From contig NC_080041.1 of NCBI RefSeq assembly GCF_012489685.1, positions 27,517,780 through 27,581,779 on the forward strand: a stretch of DNA of 64,000 bases, read 5' to 3'. The notes under the pieces are model-generated. The model saw nothing but the letters and a program-made list of their open reading frames with translations. It did no database searches and was not told the origin of the DNA. Positions within the stretch are counted from its first letter, which is position 1, and every line of letters starts with the position of its first letter. Source of the DNA: Lotus japonicus (lineage: Eukaryota; Streptophyta; Magnoliopsida; Fabales; Fabaceae). Made by a program: the position numbers and the translations under genes. Shown in pieces: positions 1 to 10,870 of the stretch.

Positions 1-775
1 TATAGTACCCATTTTCATACTCGCATTTTTAAAACTCTCCTGTTATCATGCAAAGGTCACAACTTCAATGTGTGTCTCTGTACCCTCTTGATACATTTTT
101 TTTTGAACTTCTCTTAATACATATTTGTCCGCACACATGCTTGCAATTTAGTTAAGCATAATATGATTTCCACTATTTTCATTTCAATGGAAAATAAAAA
201 TATATTATGAAATAAAAACATAATTTAAGAATTAAAAAAATCATCCAAATACTTGATAAGTAAAATCACTTAACAAAGTATGCTTATAAAAAAAACTTAA
301 CTAAGTATAATTTTTTTTGGAATGATTTAGCGATCAAGAAAGTTATAACTTTACCTTTAGAATTTTAGATTTTTTAATAGAGTCATAAAGTTAAAGGTTA
401 ATAACTTACTTATTTTTAAACATAAGTAGGAGTAATTAAGAAATGAAAAATATGATATTAAGACCTTAATTGCTCACTTATTTATAAAATGAGTAAGTTA
501 CAAAATTATAGCATTAATTTTTTTAATATACCGCCAAATGTTATAAAATAATAATAATAATAATAATAATAATATAATAATAATAAATAAATAAATAAAT
601 AATATGTGGTTATAGGGCTGGTTGGGTACAATACTACGCATACCCTCACCCCTACCCACTACTTTTTGTGGGTATTTTTACTCATGCCCAGCCCTATAGT
701 TATCTAGCGAATTTTTACCTTATTCATTGTGGACATTTTTTGTGGGTACCCATAAGTTGGAGACCCATTGCCATC
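1..775 (-). repeat. GGGTAC-type dispersed repeat with A/T-rich microsatellite
   Basis: Bases 600-775 read on the minus strand align with 61090-61290 (same order of GGGTACCC, CCCGCAAAAAATA-like and GGGTATGGGT-like blocks, then a trinucleotide run). The run here is ATA/TAA at 546-598, followed by TAAA units. The first 70 bases (TATAGTACCC, then a cytosine-rich stretch and TTTTTAAA) resemble 60948-60990 in direct orientation, so the left edge may be a second, partial copy. No coding capacity is seen. The family is dispersed, but I cannot assign it to a class. The middle, 70-540, is plain AT-rich sequence. Confidence 0.5.
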
Positions 776-2101
776 CTTGCTCTATGCCATACTTATCAAA
801 CTCCACCCGTGCCTATTTAAAACCCAAATTCGGCTTTCATTGCACCTTCCATGGCCAAAACCTACAACCACTTTTCCACCACTATTTCAGGCAACATCAA
901 CGCAACCGTGCAAATCCAAACCGAGCAACCTCATCTCTGCCCATAACTCACATCCCTGGCCTTTAACTATAACCACCTTAATCAAACCACAAAAAGCCCA
1001 ACGCAACTCCAACCCTTATCCCCACCTAGAAGAAACCCCAACTTTCGAAGCCAAACCCTGAAACTCAGATCTGGTTTTCTCATCCAATTATTCTTCCTTA
1101 ATAATCCATGACATAAACCAGAAGAAAGCAAGCAAACAACCTTCCCACCCTTCAATCCAACGATCATAGGGAACAACGTGTTTAAAGGAAGTCATAGCGA
1201 CACTATTTTGGATGACAACATGGTGAAGGTGACAACCTCGAACAGAGAGATTGAGTTGTGCACCCCCATGACCTTGAAGGGCATAACCATCAAGCTCCTA
1301 GGCCACAGACTCTACCGGAGCTGTCATGAATTGTTATCTGAGCCTCTAGACCACGACAAAGAGCTTCATACTGGTTAGCTATACCACATTTGCATATAGG
1401 GTTGAAGGTGTATCAAGCCTAGATTTATGTTTCTTCGTCTCATATTTGATTTTTCTTTCTTCAAATTTGTCTCATCAAATCGGGTTGTGAGTGCGAATTG
1501 GTTGCACTCACACCCAAGTGTTGTTCCTTCCAATTTCTAAAGCATAGTATTTGGGTGGGAAGAGGAAGCACAAATCAAACCTGGTGGACGGTGTGATGGA
1601 TTTGTTCTCGGTGGCTGGCAAACCTGGAAGCAAAATCACAATGGTTGTGGCGAGATTTGAAGGAAGCACCGACAACGTTGTGGTTGAAGGCTGATAGGTG
1701 GTGGTTGTAACCTTAGTCGTGGGTGATGGAGAAGACACCATAAGCAAGGTGAGAGAGATTAAGGATGTAATTGGGTGAAATCTACTAACCTAATAATTGT
1801 AGGTAATTTTGTAACTTAACTTTTTTAAGATAGGGGTGCATTTATAGACCATTATTTTAGCTGGTCCGCCCTTACCTTTATTTTCTATACATTTTTTCAG
1901 TAACTTTTAATTATATTTCTTACCGCACTCATAATGATCTCTTCTTATCTTTCACTTAGGTTGATTGAATATTTGAATGAGGAATGTCAACAAAAACAAA
2001 GAAGATTGGTCAACACCCAAACAATGCAAAGCATAACGGGACACTATCTTTTGTGTTGGTTTTTGACTGCTACAAAGTGTAGTGACAGTAAAAAACCGTC
2101 A
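776..2101. other. NSP2 upstream region, no recognisable gene
   Basis: Several short open frames occur here (for example 1178-1378 +, 1508-1747 -), but none has a recognisable domain, conserved motif or convincing splice context. The region probably holds the distal promoter of the gene that starts at 2376. Confidence 0.4.
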
Positions 2102-2110
2102 TATAAATAG
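2102..2110 (+). promoter_or_regulatory. Candidate TATA box of NSP2
   Basis: TATAAATAG lies about 265 bases before the chosen ATG at 2376. This would give a 5' leader of roughly 230 bases. A weaker AT-rich alternative is near 2284-2290. Confidence 0.45.
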
Positions 2111-2375
2111 GTATCTAAAAGTGATTTGCTCCGTTTGAGTGTTTGTGTATCATTGCTACTACAAAAATCTTAATTAAAATTTAAAAAACAATGAGTAGTA
2201 GTTACTTTAATAAAAAAATGATTGTTTGGCATGGAAATGTCGCTTGTTTTGACTCTATCTGCTCACTCTCAATCAAGCAACCGCCTTATTTAACTTCGCA
2301 TCAACTGTACGGCACAGCATAGTGCTTCACTTTGTTAATCTCTCTTCTTCCTCCTGTCACTCCCAGCAGCACATC

Positions 2376-3854
2376 ATGGACATGGAGATTGACATTGACG
2401 ATCTCCTCGACTTCTACGGTCACAGCAGCACCACCCCGAGCTCCGACGACGGCGGTAACTGGGTCCCCTGCTCCCCCCTCGTCGACTGGGACTCCTTCAC
2501 TGCCGCCGCCGACCATGATGACTTCCACCACATCATCGACTCCTTCATGGACTACACCCTCCCCGCCGGCGACCTCACCCCAGAAGAAGAATCCATTGGA
2601 GAAAGATCCGCAACCACCACGGAGGAGGAGGACGATGAAGCCACTGCCGCTGATCACAGTGGAAAGGGCCTCCGCCTTGTGCACCTCCTGATGGCGGCGG
2701 CGGAGGCTCTCACCGGTGCTAACAAGAGCCACGACCTGGCTCGAGCGATATTGATTCGGCTCAAGGAGTTGGTGTCCCACACCGCCAACACCAACATGGA
2801 GAGACTCGCGGCGTATTTTACCGACGCGCTACAGGGTCTGCTAGATGGCGCCGCGGGTGCGCACAACCTTAACAAAAACAGCGTTGTTGCTGGACCCCAC
2901 CGTGAGGACCCACAAACGGACATGCTGGCAGCGTTTCAGCTCCTTCAAGACATGTCACCTTACATCAAGTTCGCTCACTTCACAGCCAACCAGGCCATCC
3001 TTGAGGCTGTGGCCCACGAACGCAGGGTCCACATTATTGACTTTGATGTTTCCGAAGGGGCCCAATGGGCCTCACTCATTCAGGCCCTATCTTCCCGTAA
3101 GGATGGCCCGTCGGGCCCCCACCTCCGCATCACTGCATTGTCCCGGAGCTGTGGACGCGGGGGCGGAAGGAGGTCCATTGCCACTGTGCAGGAGACCGGA
3201 CGACGGTTGACGGCGTTCGCAGCATCGGTCGGGCAGCCGTTCTCATTTCATCAGTGCAGGTTGGACCCGGATGAAACGTTTCGGACTTCTTCTCTGAAGT
3301 TGGTCCGTGGGGAGGCGTTGGTGTTCAACTGCGTACTGCACTTGCCTCATCTTAACTACCGGGCCCCCGATTCCATCGCATCGTTCTTGAGCGGTGCGAG
3401 GGAGCTGAGCCCGAAGCTCGTGACATTGGCCGAGGAGGAGGTGGGGCCTGTTGGGGATGCGGGTTTTGTGGGCTTATTCATGGACTCGTTGCACCGTTAT
3501 TCGGCAATGTGTGATTCGCTTGAGGCCGGGTTTCCAATGCAAAGATGGGCTCGGGGTTTGGTGGAACGTGTGTTTTTGGGCCCACGAATAACAAGCTCGG
3601 TGGCCCGGTTGTACCGAACTGGAGAGGAAGATGAGGAGGGAAGTGGGTCATGGGGAGAGTGGTTGGTTGCTTCAGGGTTCAGGGGAGTTCCAATAAGCTT
3701 TACTAATCATTGTCAAGCCAAGTTGTTACTTGGTTTGTTTAATGATGGGTATAGGGTGGAGGAATTAAGTAACAATAAGTTGGTGTTGAGTTGGAAATCA
3801 AGGCGTTTGCTTTCGGCATCTGTTTGGACTTCTTCAGATGACTCTAATTTGTAG
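2376..3854 (+). CDS. NSP2: GRAS-domain transcription regulator, NSP2-like
   Basis: A 492-residue, intronless GRAS protein. The N-terminus has the acidic NSP2-type leader (MDMEIDIDDLLDF, then a PSSDD block), unlike generic SCL proteins. The first leucine-rich heptad region is about residues 98-160. The VHIID motif is at 218-222, within RVHIIDFDVSEGAQW. The second leucine-rich region and PFYRE-like part span about 265-400, and the C-terminal SAW region about 426-484 (GEWL, FRGVPISF, NHCQAKLLLGLFNDGYRVEE). Legume NSP2 proteins are about 500 residues, so this one is full length. The frame is open upstream to 2322, but the ATG at 2376 starts the typical NSP2 N-terminus. NSP2 acts in the nucleus with NSP1 in Nod-factor, mycorrhizal and strigolactone-biosynthesis control. 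Third codon positions are strongly GC-rich, unlike the surroundings. It could be a paralogue rather than the symbiotic orthologue. Confidence 0.9.
   Translation: MDMEIDIDDLLDFYGHSSTTPSSDDGGNWVPCSPLVDWDSFTAAADHDDFHHIIDSFMDYTLPAGDLTPEEESIGERSATTTEEEDDEATAADHSGKGLRLVHLLMAAAEALTGANKSHDLARAILIRLKELVSHTANTNMERLAAYFTDALQGLLDGAAGAHNLNKNSVVAGPHREDPQTDMLAAFQLLQDMSPYIKFAHFTANQAILEAVAHERRVHIIDFDVSEGAQWASLIQALSSRKDGPSGPHLRITALSRSCGRGGGRRSIATVQETGRRLTAFAASVGQPFSFHQCRLDPDETFRTSSLKLVRGEALVFNCVLHLPHLNYRAPDSIASFLSGARELSPKLVTLAEEEVGPVGDAGFVGLFMDSLHRYSAMCDSLEAGFPMQRWARGLVERVFLGPRITSSVARLYRTGEEDEEGSGSWGEWLVASGFRGVPISFTNHCQAKLLLGLFNDGYRVEELSNNKLVLSWKSRRLLSASVWTSSDDSNL
2743..2763 (+). promoter_or_regulatory. Probable miR171h target site in NSP2 mRNA
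   Basis: The 21 bases starting GAGCGATATTGATTCGG and ending CTCA fall in the first leucine-rich region (codons for RAILIRLK). From memory of legume miR171h, the site pairs at all but about two positions, with mismatches near the ends. NSP2 cleavage by miR171h is established in Medicago and Lotus. Pairing to the actual microRNA of this species is inferred. Confidence 0.7.
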
Positions 3855-3982
3855 ATATTTTCTTGGTTCATTGATCATTATTGATGCTAGAATATTGGAG
3901 GCTTCTTTAGCAGCACCATCTCAGGAAAAGCATGGAAAATAGTACTAAACCTTGTTCTTGTTGAGATTTTTTTTGGTCATGG

Positions 3983-3988
3983 AATAAA
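3983..3988 (+). terminator. Candidate poly(A) signal of NSP2
   Basis: AATAAA 129 bases after the stop codon, with T-rich stretches on both sides. Confidence 0.5.
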
Positions 3989-5440
3989 GAGCTCTTGCAA
4001 AGCTGAATATTATTTCTTCTCTGTTTGTGTGCGTGTTCTGGTTTTCTGGTTTTCTATCTTCATTCAGAATTTCATTCCATTTTATTTTAATTTTTTTCTT
4101 GTGAATTCAATATATTGGTTTTCTTTGTCTTTGTCCTAATGTTAATTTTAGTGGAGCCTGAACAATTGACAGATCTCCTACATAGGGTCTGTAGGTAAGG
4201 AATGCACCTCCTCTGGTTTTTTAAACTCTATAAATTTTGTTCCGGTCCCCGCTTATAAATATAAATCATATAAATTATAAATCTAAAATCTTTAACCATA
4301 AAAATAATGTTTTTATGAGAATAAAATTGTTGTCCGAAAATTTGCTACCAATCAACTACAAATTTGCTTTTCACGGCAAAATATACTGTAAGGAATATAT
4401 TTGGTTCTAGCGATCTCAGAGCCTGATTTGCTGACATGATATCTGGAGGCTCAGATTATTGATAGAGGTAAAGACATATTTAAATTGCATTATTTCCCAA
4501 CGGAATTCTGAGAATCTTATTAATTAAATCTCCATAGGAAACACTGATTACAGTAGGCACACACAGCAGAATGCAGATATAAAGTTCCATCATTCCAAAA
4601 AGCACAAACCAGCTGGTTACAAAAACACTTGGATTTTGTATGGTACCTATGCTAAGTATGTTTGAAAACATTATATAAAAACGTTTAGTGCAGGTTTTAA
4701 AAAACCAAAAATAAATATGTAACTTTGTGGAGGTAAAGGTAGGGGGATTTAAAACCGTCAAAAAAATTATTGGGGTTAATTATCAAGTTACTTCATAATT
4801 TTATAAACGAGTTTAATTTTAGTCATTCGGTTAAAAAGTGATATTTAGTGGCGGTGAAAACAAGTAATTATAAAAATGACCGTTTGTATATATGCTTTGC
4901 ATAATTGCTACAGTTAAAAAATGTTACAATCTGTATATGTCAATTGGATGACTAATTGATCATTGCATAATTGATGCATATTATTTGTAATTTTCTTAGC
5001 TTGAATGAATTACTTTTATGCATTATTTTGGTTTTTTTATAAGCTTATGCATTATTTTGGTGACTTAGCTTAATTCTAACCTTTCACACCTATTTGAGTT
5101 TTTGATGAAATTAAAAGTGTTTAATTCTTTCTTTTCAGCTCTTATGACTCTTTGCACCAGATCAGGTTGAATATGGAGCTACAGAGATCCGAATGAGGCA
5201 CATAATACGCTGTTGGTTAGAATTGATTCTCAAATGAAAGTTGCAGGGCTTTGAGTAAGATTTCCAACGACATATTGTTCGCCTCATTCAAATCTTTTTA
5301 ACTCAATATTCAACCTGCTAAAATGATCACATCTTGGGCTATAGAACTCCGAATTAGGATATGATTGAAGGTCCGCGAGTGTCTGAGTGTTAACGACTTA
5401 CTCCTATGTGGTATTTAAATTTAAGTGGGGTATTTTTTTT
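3989..5440. other. AT-rich intergenic sequence, no gene seen
   Basis: No open frame with a recognisable domain. Around 5140-5350 the sequence has the unbiased base use often seen in element leaders, but no end structure was found. The rest is AT-rich. Confidence 0.4.
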
Positions 5441-5837
5441 TGGATTGTTAAGTTAAAAACACAAACGACAACTACAAGTGCGGTATGCGTTTTTTTCTGT
5501 GGATTGTATGTGAAAAATGCTACAGTAGCTTGAAGTACGGTATGTAAAAACTGCTACTGCAACTTCAAGTGTATAATGTGATTGTGTTGTTGAGAACTTT
5601 TGTGAAAAAGGCTACCGCAACTTGATATGTAAAAAACGCTACTGCAAATTCAAGTCTGGTATTTAGTATGTGGTGTGCACTATTAACAATCTACAAATCT
5701 GTGAAATGTAAATAATGCTACAAAAATTGAGTTGCGATATGGTATTTCCCCCCCTTTTATTAAATAGTTTATGAATTGTACATTCTTCCATTTTTAAGTC
5801 AATATGGATGGAACAAAGGTTGCTACCATTTCGTGAG

Positions 5838-5990
5838 ATGACTATCACTCTGAATAATGTGGTATCATTACTACATATCCTCGTCTCTGGGGTATTCGGG
5901 ATTCTTCACATTGCTTGTCATTGGTAGAGAGGAGGTCATCGCTGCTTTGGTTAAGTATTTAGGTGTGTCTCGCATCAAGGCTTTAGCGGA
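5838..5990 (+). pseudogene. Plant mobile domain (PMD) fragment
   Basis: The plus strand encodes MTITLNNVVSLLHILVSG and a few following residues, then runs into stop codons. This matches the start of the plant mobile domain (an MTITLxDVxxLLxLPxxG-type motif), found in MULE-type transposons and in the long-form phosphatase/MAIN proteins. The frame is lost soon after, with the continuation in another frame to about 6000. It is a relic with no intact product. The flanking repeated motifs suggest it was carried by a transposon. Confidence 0.5.
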
Positions 5991-6012
5991 GATGAACAGG
6001 ACTTGGAGTATG

Positions 6013-6298
6013 CAGGGTCGGCCCAACACTATATGAGGTCTAAAGCAAATTTTAAAGTGATGTTTTTTAACTAAAAATATATTTCTCTATTAAAAGTATT
6101 GGAGTATTTTTTTTTTCTTTTCATTGAGATTATTGGACTTGATTTTTTGAACTGAGGCCTTGATTTTTATTTGAGGTCTTCTTTACCAAAAGATTATTCG
6201 ACTTATTACATGAATGAGAGACCATTTTTACCTAGTAAAAATTGTTTTTTTTTTCCTAAAGCTCTTGCTTGGACTGCATGGGCCTTGGGCCAACCCCG
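6013..6298. mobile_element. Small hAT-like element inside the PMD relic
   Basis: Starts CAGGGTCGGCCCAA and ends TTGGGCCAACCCCG, which are imperfect terminal inverted repeats 286 bases apart. hAT elements often begin CAGGG. I could not find a clean 8-bp target duplication, so the exact ends are uncertain. Confidence 0.45.
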
Positions 6299-6480
6299 TG
6301 CACGTTCACCACTCATAACTGCTTCATGCTGTCAAAGATCGGCTTCAAGAAGGGAATGTGGTATGTTAAATTGTTAGTACTGCAACTTGAAGCGGTCTGA
6401 AAATAATGTGTACCGCAACTTAAGTAGTGAAGTAGTAAGTTCCGCAACTTGAAGTGCACTATGAAGTGGCGGTAACTTAA

Positions 6481-7417
6481 AAAGCTGCAATTTAGAAATA
6501 AAGAGATTTGTAAGGTGAAGGGTCATAGTTCAAATCCTGACGAAAATATCAATTTACAAACAATTAACAACGAACATTTTTCTATAAAAAAAACTAAATG
6601 GGGTATGTATTTGAAAATGTGTTACTACAATTTGGTTTCGTATAGGGTGCATTATGTGCAGAGTCTTGCACCGGTGCACGAATGTTTTATGGCCATAGAA
6701 ACCGAATATTTTCTGTAGATTCCATGTATATTTCCTTTTGGTTATATTTAATTTGAAAAGAAATGATTTAAAGGATGACTGTTGTGACCCTCGCTTAATG
6801 AAGGATATAAATGACATTTAGCAATATGTTTTATGTTCTGATAGAAAGAGAAATCATCTTCACCACAAAGTCTTGTTTTTGTGTGTGTTGTGCGGATGAG
6901 AACGATGGTGATAGATTCGTGTGAGCGTCGAAGTAATGCAGAAGTGGAATGTTTGTTAAGATGTATTTGCGAGATGTCTGTAGATTTTGGGAATAGTCGG
7001 ATTATAGATGAAATTGTAGCTGGTTAAGCATAACGAAGCTTTATCCCTTTTGTCCCCTGTCGCGTTAAATTGGTTTATGAGTCGAAGTTTTCAGTGTCGA
7101 TTTTAGCGTTTGAATTTGTGTAAGAGCATGAATGTAAGAGCATGTTTTATTTGTGTAACAAACCAGACGAGACCATCCATGGATGAAGCTGAAAGGCATG
7201 GAGATACAGACGTTATCTGTTTTTTGGTCAAAGACAGAAACCCCCCGTGCACAACAAAACTAGGCTACTGGACTTAAAAAGTTTGGATTTTGGACACTGG
7301 AATATATGGATGGCCCATTAAAAGTTAGGCCCATAGTATTGGACGTTTGTACTAAACCTTCTTAATAAAAACCCGACCCTATCCTCAAACCCGTCCCGGT
7401 TGTAGGCTTTAGGAGCG
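6481..7417. other. No gene seen
   Basis: Mixed sequence with short open frames (6515-6718 + and its antisense) but no recognisable domain, RNA gene or terminal repeat. Confidence 0.35.
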
Positions 7418-7420
7418 ATT

Positions 7421-7454
7421 TGATATATGGTCGACAAATTCATGCTCTAACAAT
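7421..7454 (+). repeat. 34-bp arm, inverted copy at 7841-7874
   Basis: TGATATATGGTCGACAAATT plus the next 14 bases recur as a perfect reverse complement at 7841-7874. The second arm lies inside the GATC-rich hAT-like element (7768-8421), while the first is outside it. The pair is therefore not that element's terminal repeat. Confidence 0.7.
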
Positions 7455-7767
7455 ATAAAATCACCCATGTGCATTATGTACACGTGTGATAAGTGAAAAG
7501 AGATGAAAGGAAATTAGTGACATGTACATATAGATCAAATTGGTTCCTTTCAAATTTGAAGAAAGTGATGGGAGAATTGGTTCCTTTTAAATTATGTATT
7601 CAAAAAATAAGTATCATCCCTGAATTATAACCAGCTCCCACTTATCCTACACCTCTCAATTCATATCAAGCCCAACAGTCTATTATTTCCCCGCTGATTT
7701 TACTACTCTTATAAAAGATTTAGTCAATTATGAGATTTTGGATGTTTCTGCCTTGTACACTTTTGTT

Positions 7768-8421
7768 GAAGGTAGTTAGGATCGGGATCCTACGTAGGAT
7801 CGAGAGGGGGATAAAAGATCGAAGATCGGAGGATCGGGATATTGTTAGAGCATGAATTTGTCGACCATATATCAAGATCCTACAAAAACTGACATATAGA
7901 AGAAAAATTATTCATGATTAACCATAAGAAACACAAGTTCTTGTGTTTCTTAAAATATGAGTAAAGGCATAATGATATATCCATAAGTTAATTAATAGTA
8001 TAAGTCATATTCAAAACATTAATCTTGATTCACCATAAGAAATTAAGAACACAATTTTTGTTTTTGAAAGTGTCAACTAAAACATAATCATGACTTAAAA
8101 GCAAAACCCAAAACCATAAAACAAAATAGAACTAGGGTTAATTCAAAATAGAACTAGGGTTTGGAATGAGTGGGTAAATGGGTATTGATTATTCGGTAAG
8201 TTAGTGGGCCAAACCATATTTTTAAAAAAAAAAACTCAATTAAAATCTGATTCATTAAAAGTAGGATCGAGATCGAGATCCAAAGATCCTACCTCAAAGA
8301 TCCCGATCCTAATACGATCTACTAGATTTACGATCCTGGTCACGATTCAGATTGAAATATCCCTTGAAGATCATTGGATCTTACGATCTTATGATATAGA
8401 TCCTGATCCTGACTACCTTTG
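7768..8421. mobile_element. GATC-rich non-autonomous hAT-like element
   Basis: Imperfect terminal inverted repeats of about 20 bases (GAAGGTAGTTAGGATCGGGA at the left; GATCCTGATCCTGACTACC before the right end) flank 654 bases rich in GATC. The 8-bp direct repeat CTTTTGTT sits at 7760-7767 and 8422-8429, as expected for hAT. No transposase is present. Removing it joins a frame reading SALYTFV to RPEFMTGLMSVYDQRFLDYL, so it landed in an older, now decayed coding sequence (about 7675-8590) that I do not recognise. Confidence 0.65.
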
Positions 8422-8429
8422 CTTTTGTT

Positions 8430-8958
8430 CGTCCTGAGTTTATGACTGGTTTGATGTCTGTCTATGACCAACGATTTCTTGATTATTTGGTTTGGAGGCA
8501 TAACAGTATTGAGATTTATTTAGGAATCTGTCGACCTTGTAAGGGATTGGAAATGGAGTCATGTGTTCATTTGACTTGTTATGCATAAGTCCCGCTATCA
8601 CCTTGTGGCATCCGCAGCTTGCCCTAGAAGTTCTCACGTGGAGAAGGATTGTTTGCATTGTTTACTTAACTTCCTGCATTCCATGGAGTTATGGCAGTGC
8701 CTTTATGCTATTGTTTGGTTGTGTTTTTTGGAGGCTGACTGTTTCACTTGGATGAGGTCCCTAGTCTTGGGGCCCAATTCTTCCCTTTCTGTGGCCTAAT
8801 TATTAGTTAAGCGTTTAGCGTCATTAGTTAAGTTGTCAAATTGTCTAGTTGTGTATCGGAATGTTACGATTCTACGTTTCTTAGTTCTCAAAATAAGTTA
8901 ACTTGCTGATTTTGGTATTCCTTAAGACGCTGTTTTGCAATGCTGATGAGAAACTGTT
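8430..8958 (+). other. Decayed coding sequence of unknown type
   Basis: Continues the frame interrupted at 7767 (MTGLMSVYDQRFLDYLVWRH). It stays open to about 8580 and then meets stops. No domain recognised. Confidence 0.3.
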
Positions 8959-10150
8959 TGTAAGACCCTCAATTTCTTAAATAAATTATTATGAAATAAT
9001 TATAATATTATTACTATAATAGTATATAGATTTCTTGACCATTGCATGTGTGCCTATTTTTGTGAAATGATTAATGTCAATTGATTAATTGTCGTTAAGA
9101 TTATGCAAATGTTCAAATGCATGATGTTTATAACTTTTTATGAATAATGTCATCATTGTTGATATTGTTGTTGACTTTGTTGTGGGTTAGACATTGAATA
9201 ACAACATAGGATTTATTTCCGTAGTTAGTCATATCAGTAAAATGACAGAAATGAACATTTATTAGAAATAGACTTAGGTTAATTATTTAATTAACCTTAT
9301 GAGTCATAAAAATAAAAATAAATTGAAATAATAATTAATAAATTTGTAAATATCGAGGTTAATGACTAGGAGAGAGAAAAATAGGGTAAAAGCTTAATGT
9401 ATAAAACGCCGTATAAATCTAGGATAAATCTTTTGAAAATAGAGTAGTTGATGAAAAATTCAAGTAAAATTATGATGGGTCTGAAGTCCAAAATATTTAT
9501 TTTATTAAAAAATAAATTATTTTCACAAATAAATTCGTAATTTATTTTTGAAAAAAAATGAATTTTGGATTTTTCTTATTTATTTTGATTATTTAGCATT
9601 TTTGGAGTTTTTGTTTGCTTTCGAGTGCAAGTAATTAACCTACCTTGATTCTAGGACTTTGGAGAGGCTTCTAGAACAGTGATAGACTTTAGGATACTGA
9701 ATAGAATCAGTTTTGATTAAGTTCCATAATTAATTAATTAATTTAGTGTTTTTTTAAGATAATTTGATATAGTTATCAAGTAATTTCAAAGGGAAATAGA
9801 GTGGAGTTTGAACCTAGACCTAATAATGGACTAAAGGGAGTTTTTAAACATGAGATAACAACCCCTGAGGTTGTTTTGGTCGAGCTCCTTAGTAGGGGGA
9901 AGGTTGGTTAAACCTCTCCTATAAATAGAACCTCAGTAAGAAGCCAAAATCACACACCTCAGTAGATGCTTCCCCTACTAGAAAAACTCCACATTTCCAT
10001 CAATCTCAGGTGCTCCCTCTTTCTTTCGTTGGCCAAAATCCCCTTCTGCCCTTGTTAGTTGATAGTACTTCTTCCAATCCCCAATTCTTCAAGGTCTTTC
10101 GTCTTATGCGCTATAACCTAAGGAAGTAAGGGTAACTTCTTATTTAGTTC
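8959..10150 (+). mobile_element. Possible solo LTR or LTR fragment
   Basis: Begins TGTAAGACCCTCAATTTC, like the start of the 4-kb LTR-like units further right. A TATAAATAG box is near 9920, followed by a leader-like stretch with fewer A/T. I could not find a matching CA end with a target duplication, so both the boundary near 10150 and the class are tentative. Confidence 0.3.
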
Positions 10151-10324
10151 GTCTTATGTGCTTAACGCCACATTTCTATCTATCTTCTCTTATTATCTAT
10201 TACATCTTATACCCTATCTCCCTCCCCCTCAACCTCTTTCCATCTCATTTTGACGTGTGAAGCATAAATAATCCTTTTATCATAGGTTGAATCGGGCTGT
10301 TGAATTGCGGGACATTAATGCTAT

Positions 10325-10463
10325 GTTTGGTTGGAGGGAGGGGAAAAGAAAGGGAAAGAAAACACGGAAATCGAGGAGTGAATTTGGACTAAGGTTTAAT
10401 CCAAGTTCACTCCTCGATTTCCGTGTTTTCTTTCCCTTTCTTTTCTCCTCCCTCCAACCAAAT
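10325..10463. mobile_element. Foldback MITE with near-perfect 57-bp arms
   Basis: GTTTGGTTGGAGGGAGGGGA begins an arm that returns as a reverse complement ending AACCAAAT, with one internal mismatch over about 57 bases and a further imperfect extension, so almost nothing is left as loop. TAA occurs on both sides (near 10316 and 10469), compatible with a PIF/Harbinger-type 3-bp duplication. This is inferred. The transcript would form a long hairpin. Confidence 0.7.
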
Positions 10464-10870
10464 GAAGCCTAAAAAAATGGGGGGAAAGTAGTGCATGCAC
10501 TAACAATTTGAACAAATATTGGCTGTCAGTAACATTGTTCCCCCCCCCTCGTTTCCTGGTTTGAGTTGACGTATATCTAGTAATTATAGCTTTTATGTAC
10601 TTTTCTCGATGACAGTGGCTAATGTCTGGAAAACCCCAATTAAAAGTTTACAATGCACAGAAGAGGACGTGGCTGAATATGGGCCAAGTTAATATAGTAA
10701 TCACGTGGGTTTGTCCAGTGTTGATGTGAATAAGCTTTTCTATTAATATCACGATAGTCTATTCACCGTCTATTCCACGTAAACCCTAACACCATTTTTT
10801 GACTTGTTAGTGCCCACAATCGGAATACTGAAGAAATAAAGTTTCAAACAAACTGGGTGTTGAAGGTGGG
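10464..10870. other. Left flank of the MULE block
   Basis: No open frame. If the block 10.8-22.4 kb is one Mutator-like element, its left end should be here or further left, but no terminal repeat matching the right side was found. Confidence 0.3.

Larger units (their letters stand above)
5460..6480. repeat. Scattered CTACYGCAACTTGAAG-like motifs
   Basis: Degenerate copies of a motif close to GCTACTGCAACTTCAAGTG recur near 5465, 5521, 5550, 5612, 5638, 6380, 6413 and 6440. They lie on both sides of the plant-mobile-domain fragment (5838-5990) and the small hAT-like element (6013-6298). This looks like the subterminal repeat zone of one older transposon. Confidence 0.5.

Noticed and set aside
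2301..2780. Antisense open frame over the NSP2 start
   Set aside because: It is a shadow of the GC-rich NSP2 codons, with low-complexity glycine/valine content and no motif.
8959..10320. Complete solo LTR with target duplication CTGTT
   Set aside because: CTGTT precedes the TG start and occurs again near 10294, but no CA end adjoins the second copy, so I kept only a tentative LTR call.
10325..10463. Possible microRNA precursor
   Set aside because: The arms pair over their full length with almost no loop, and the sequence has MITE features. Nothing suggests a defined mature microRNA.
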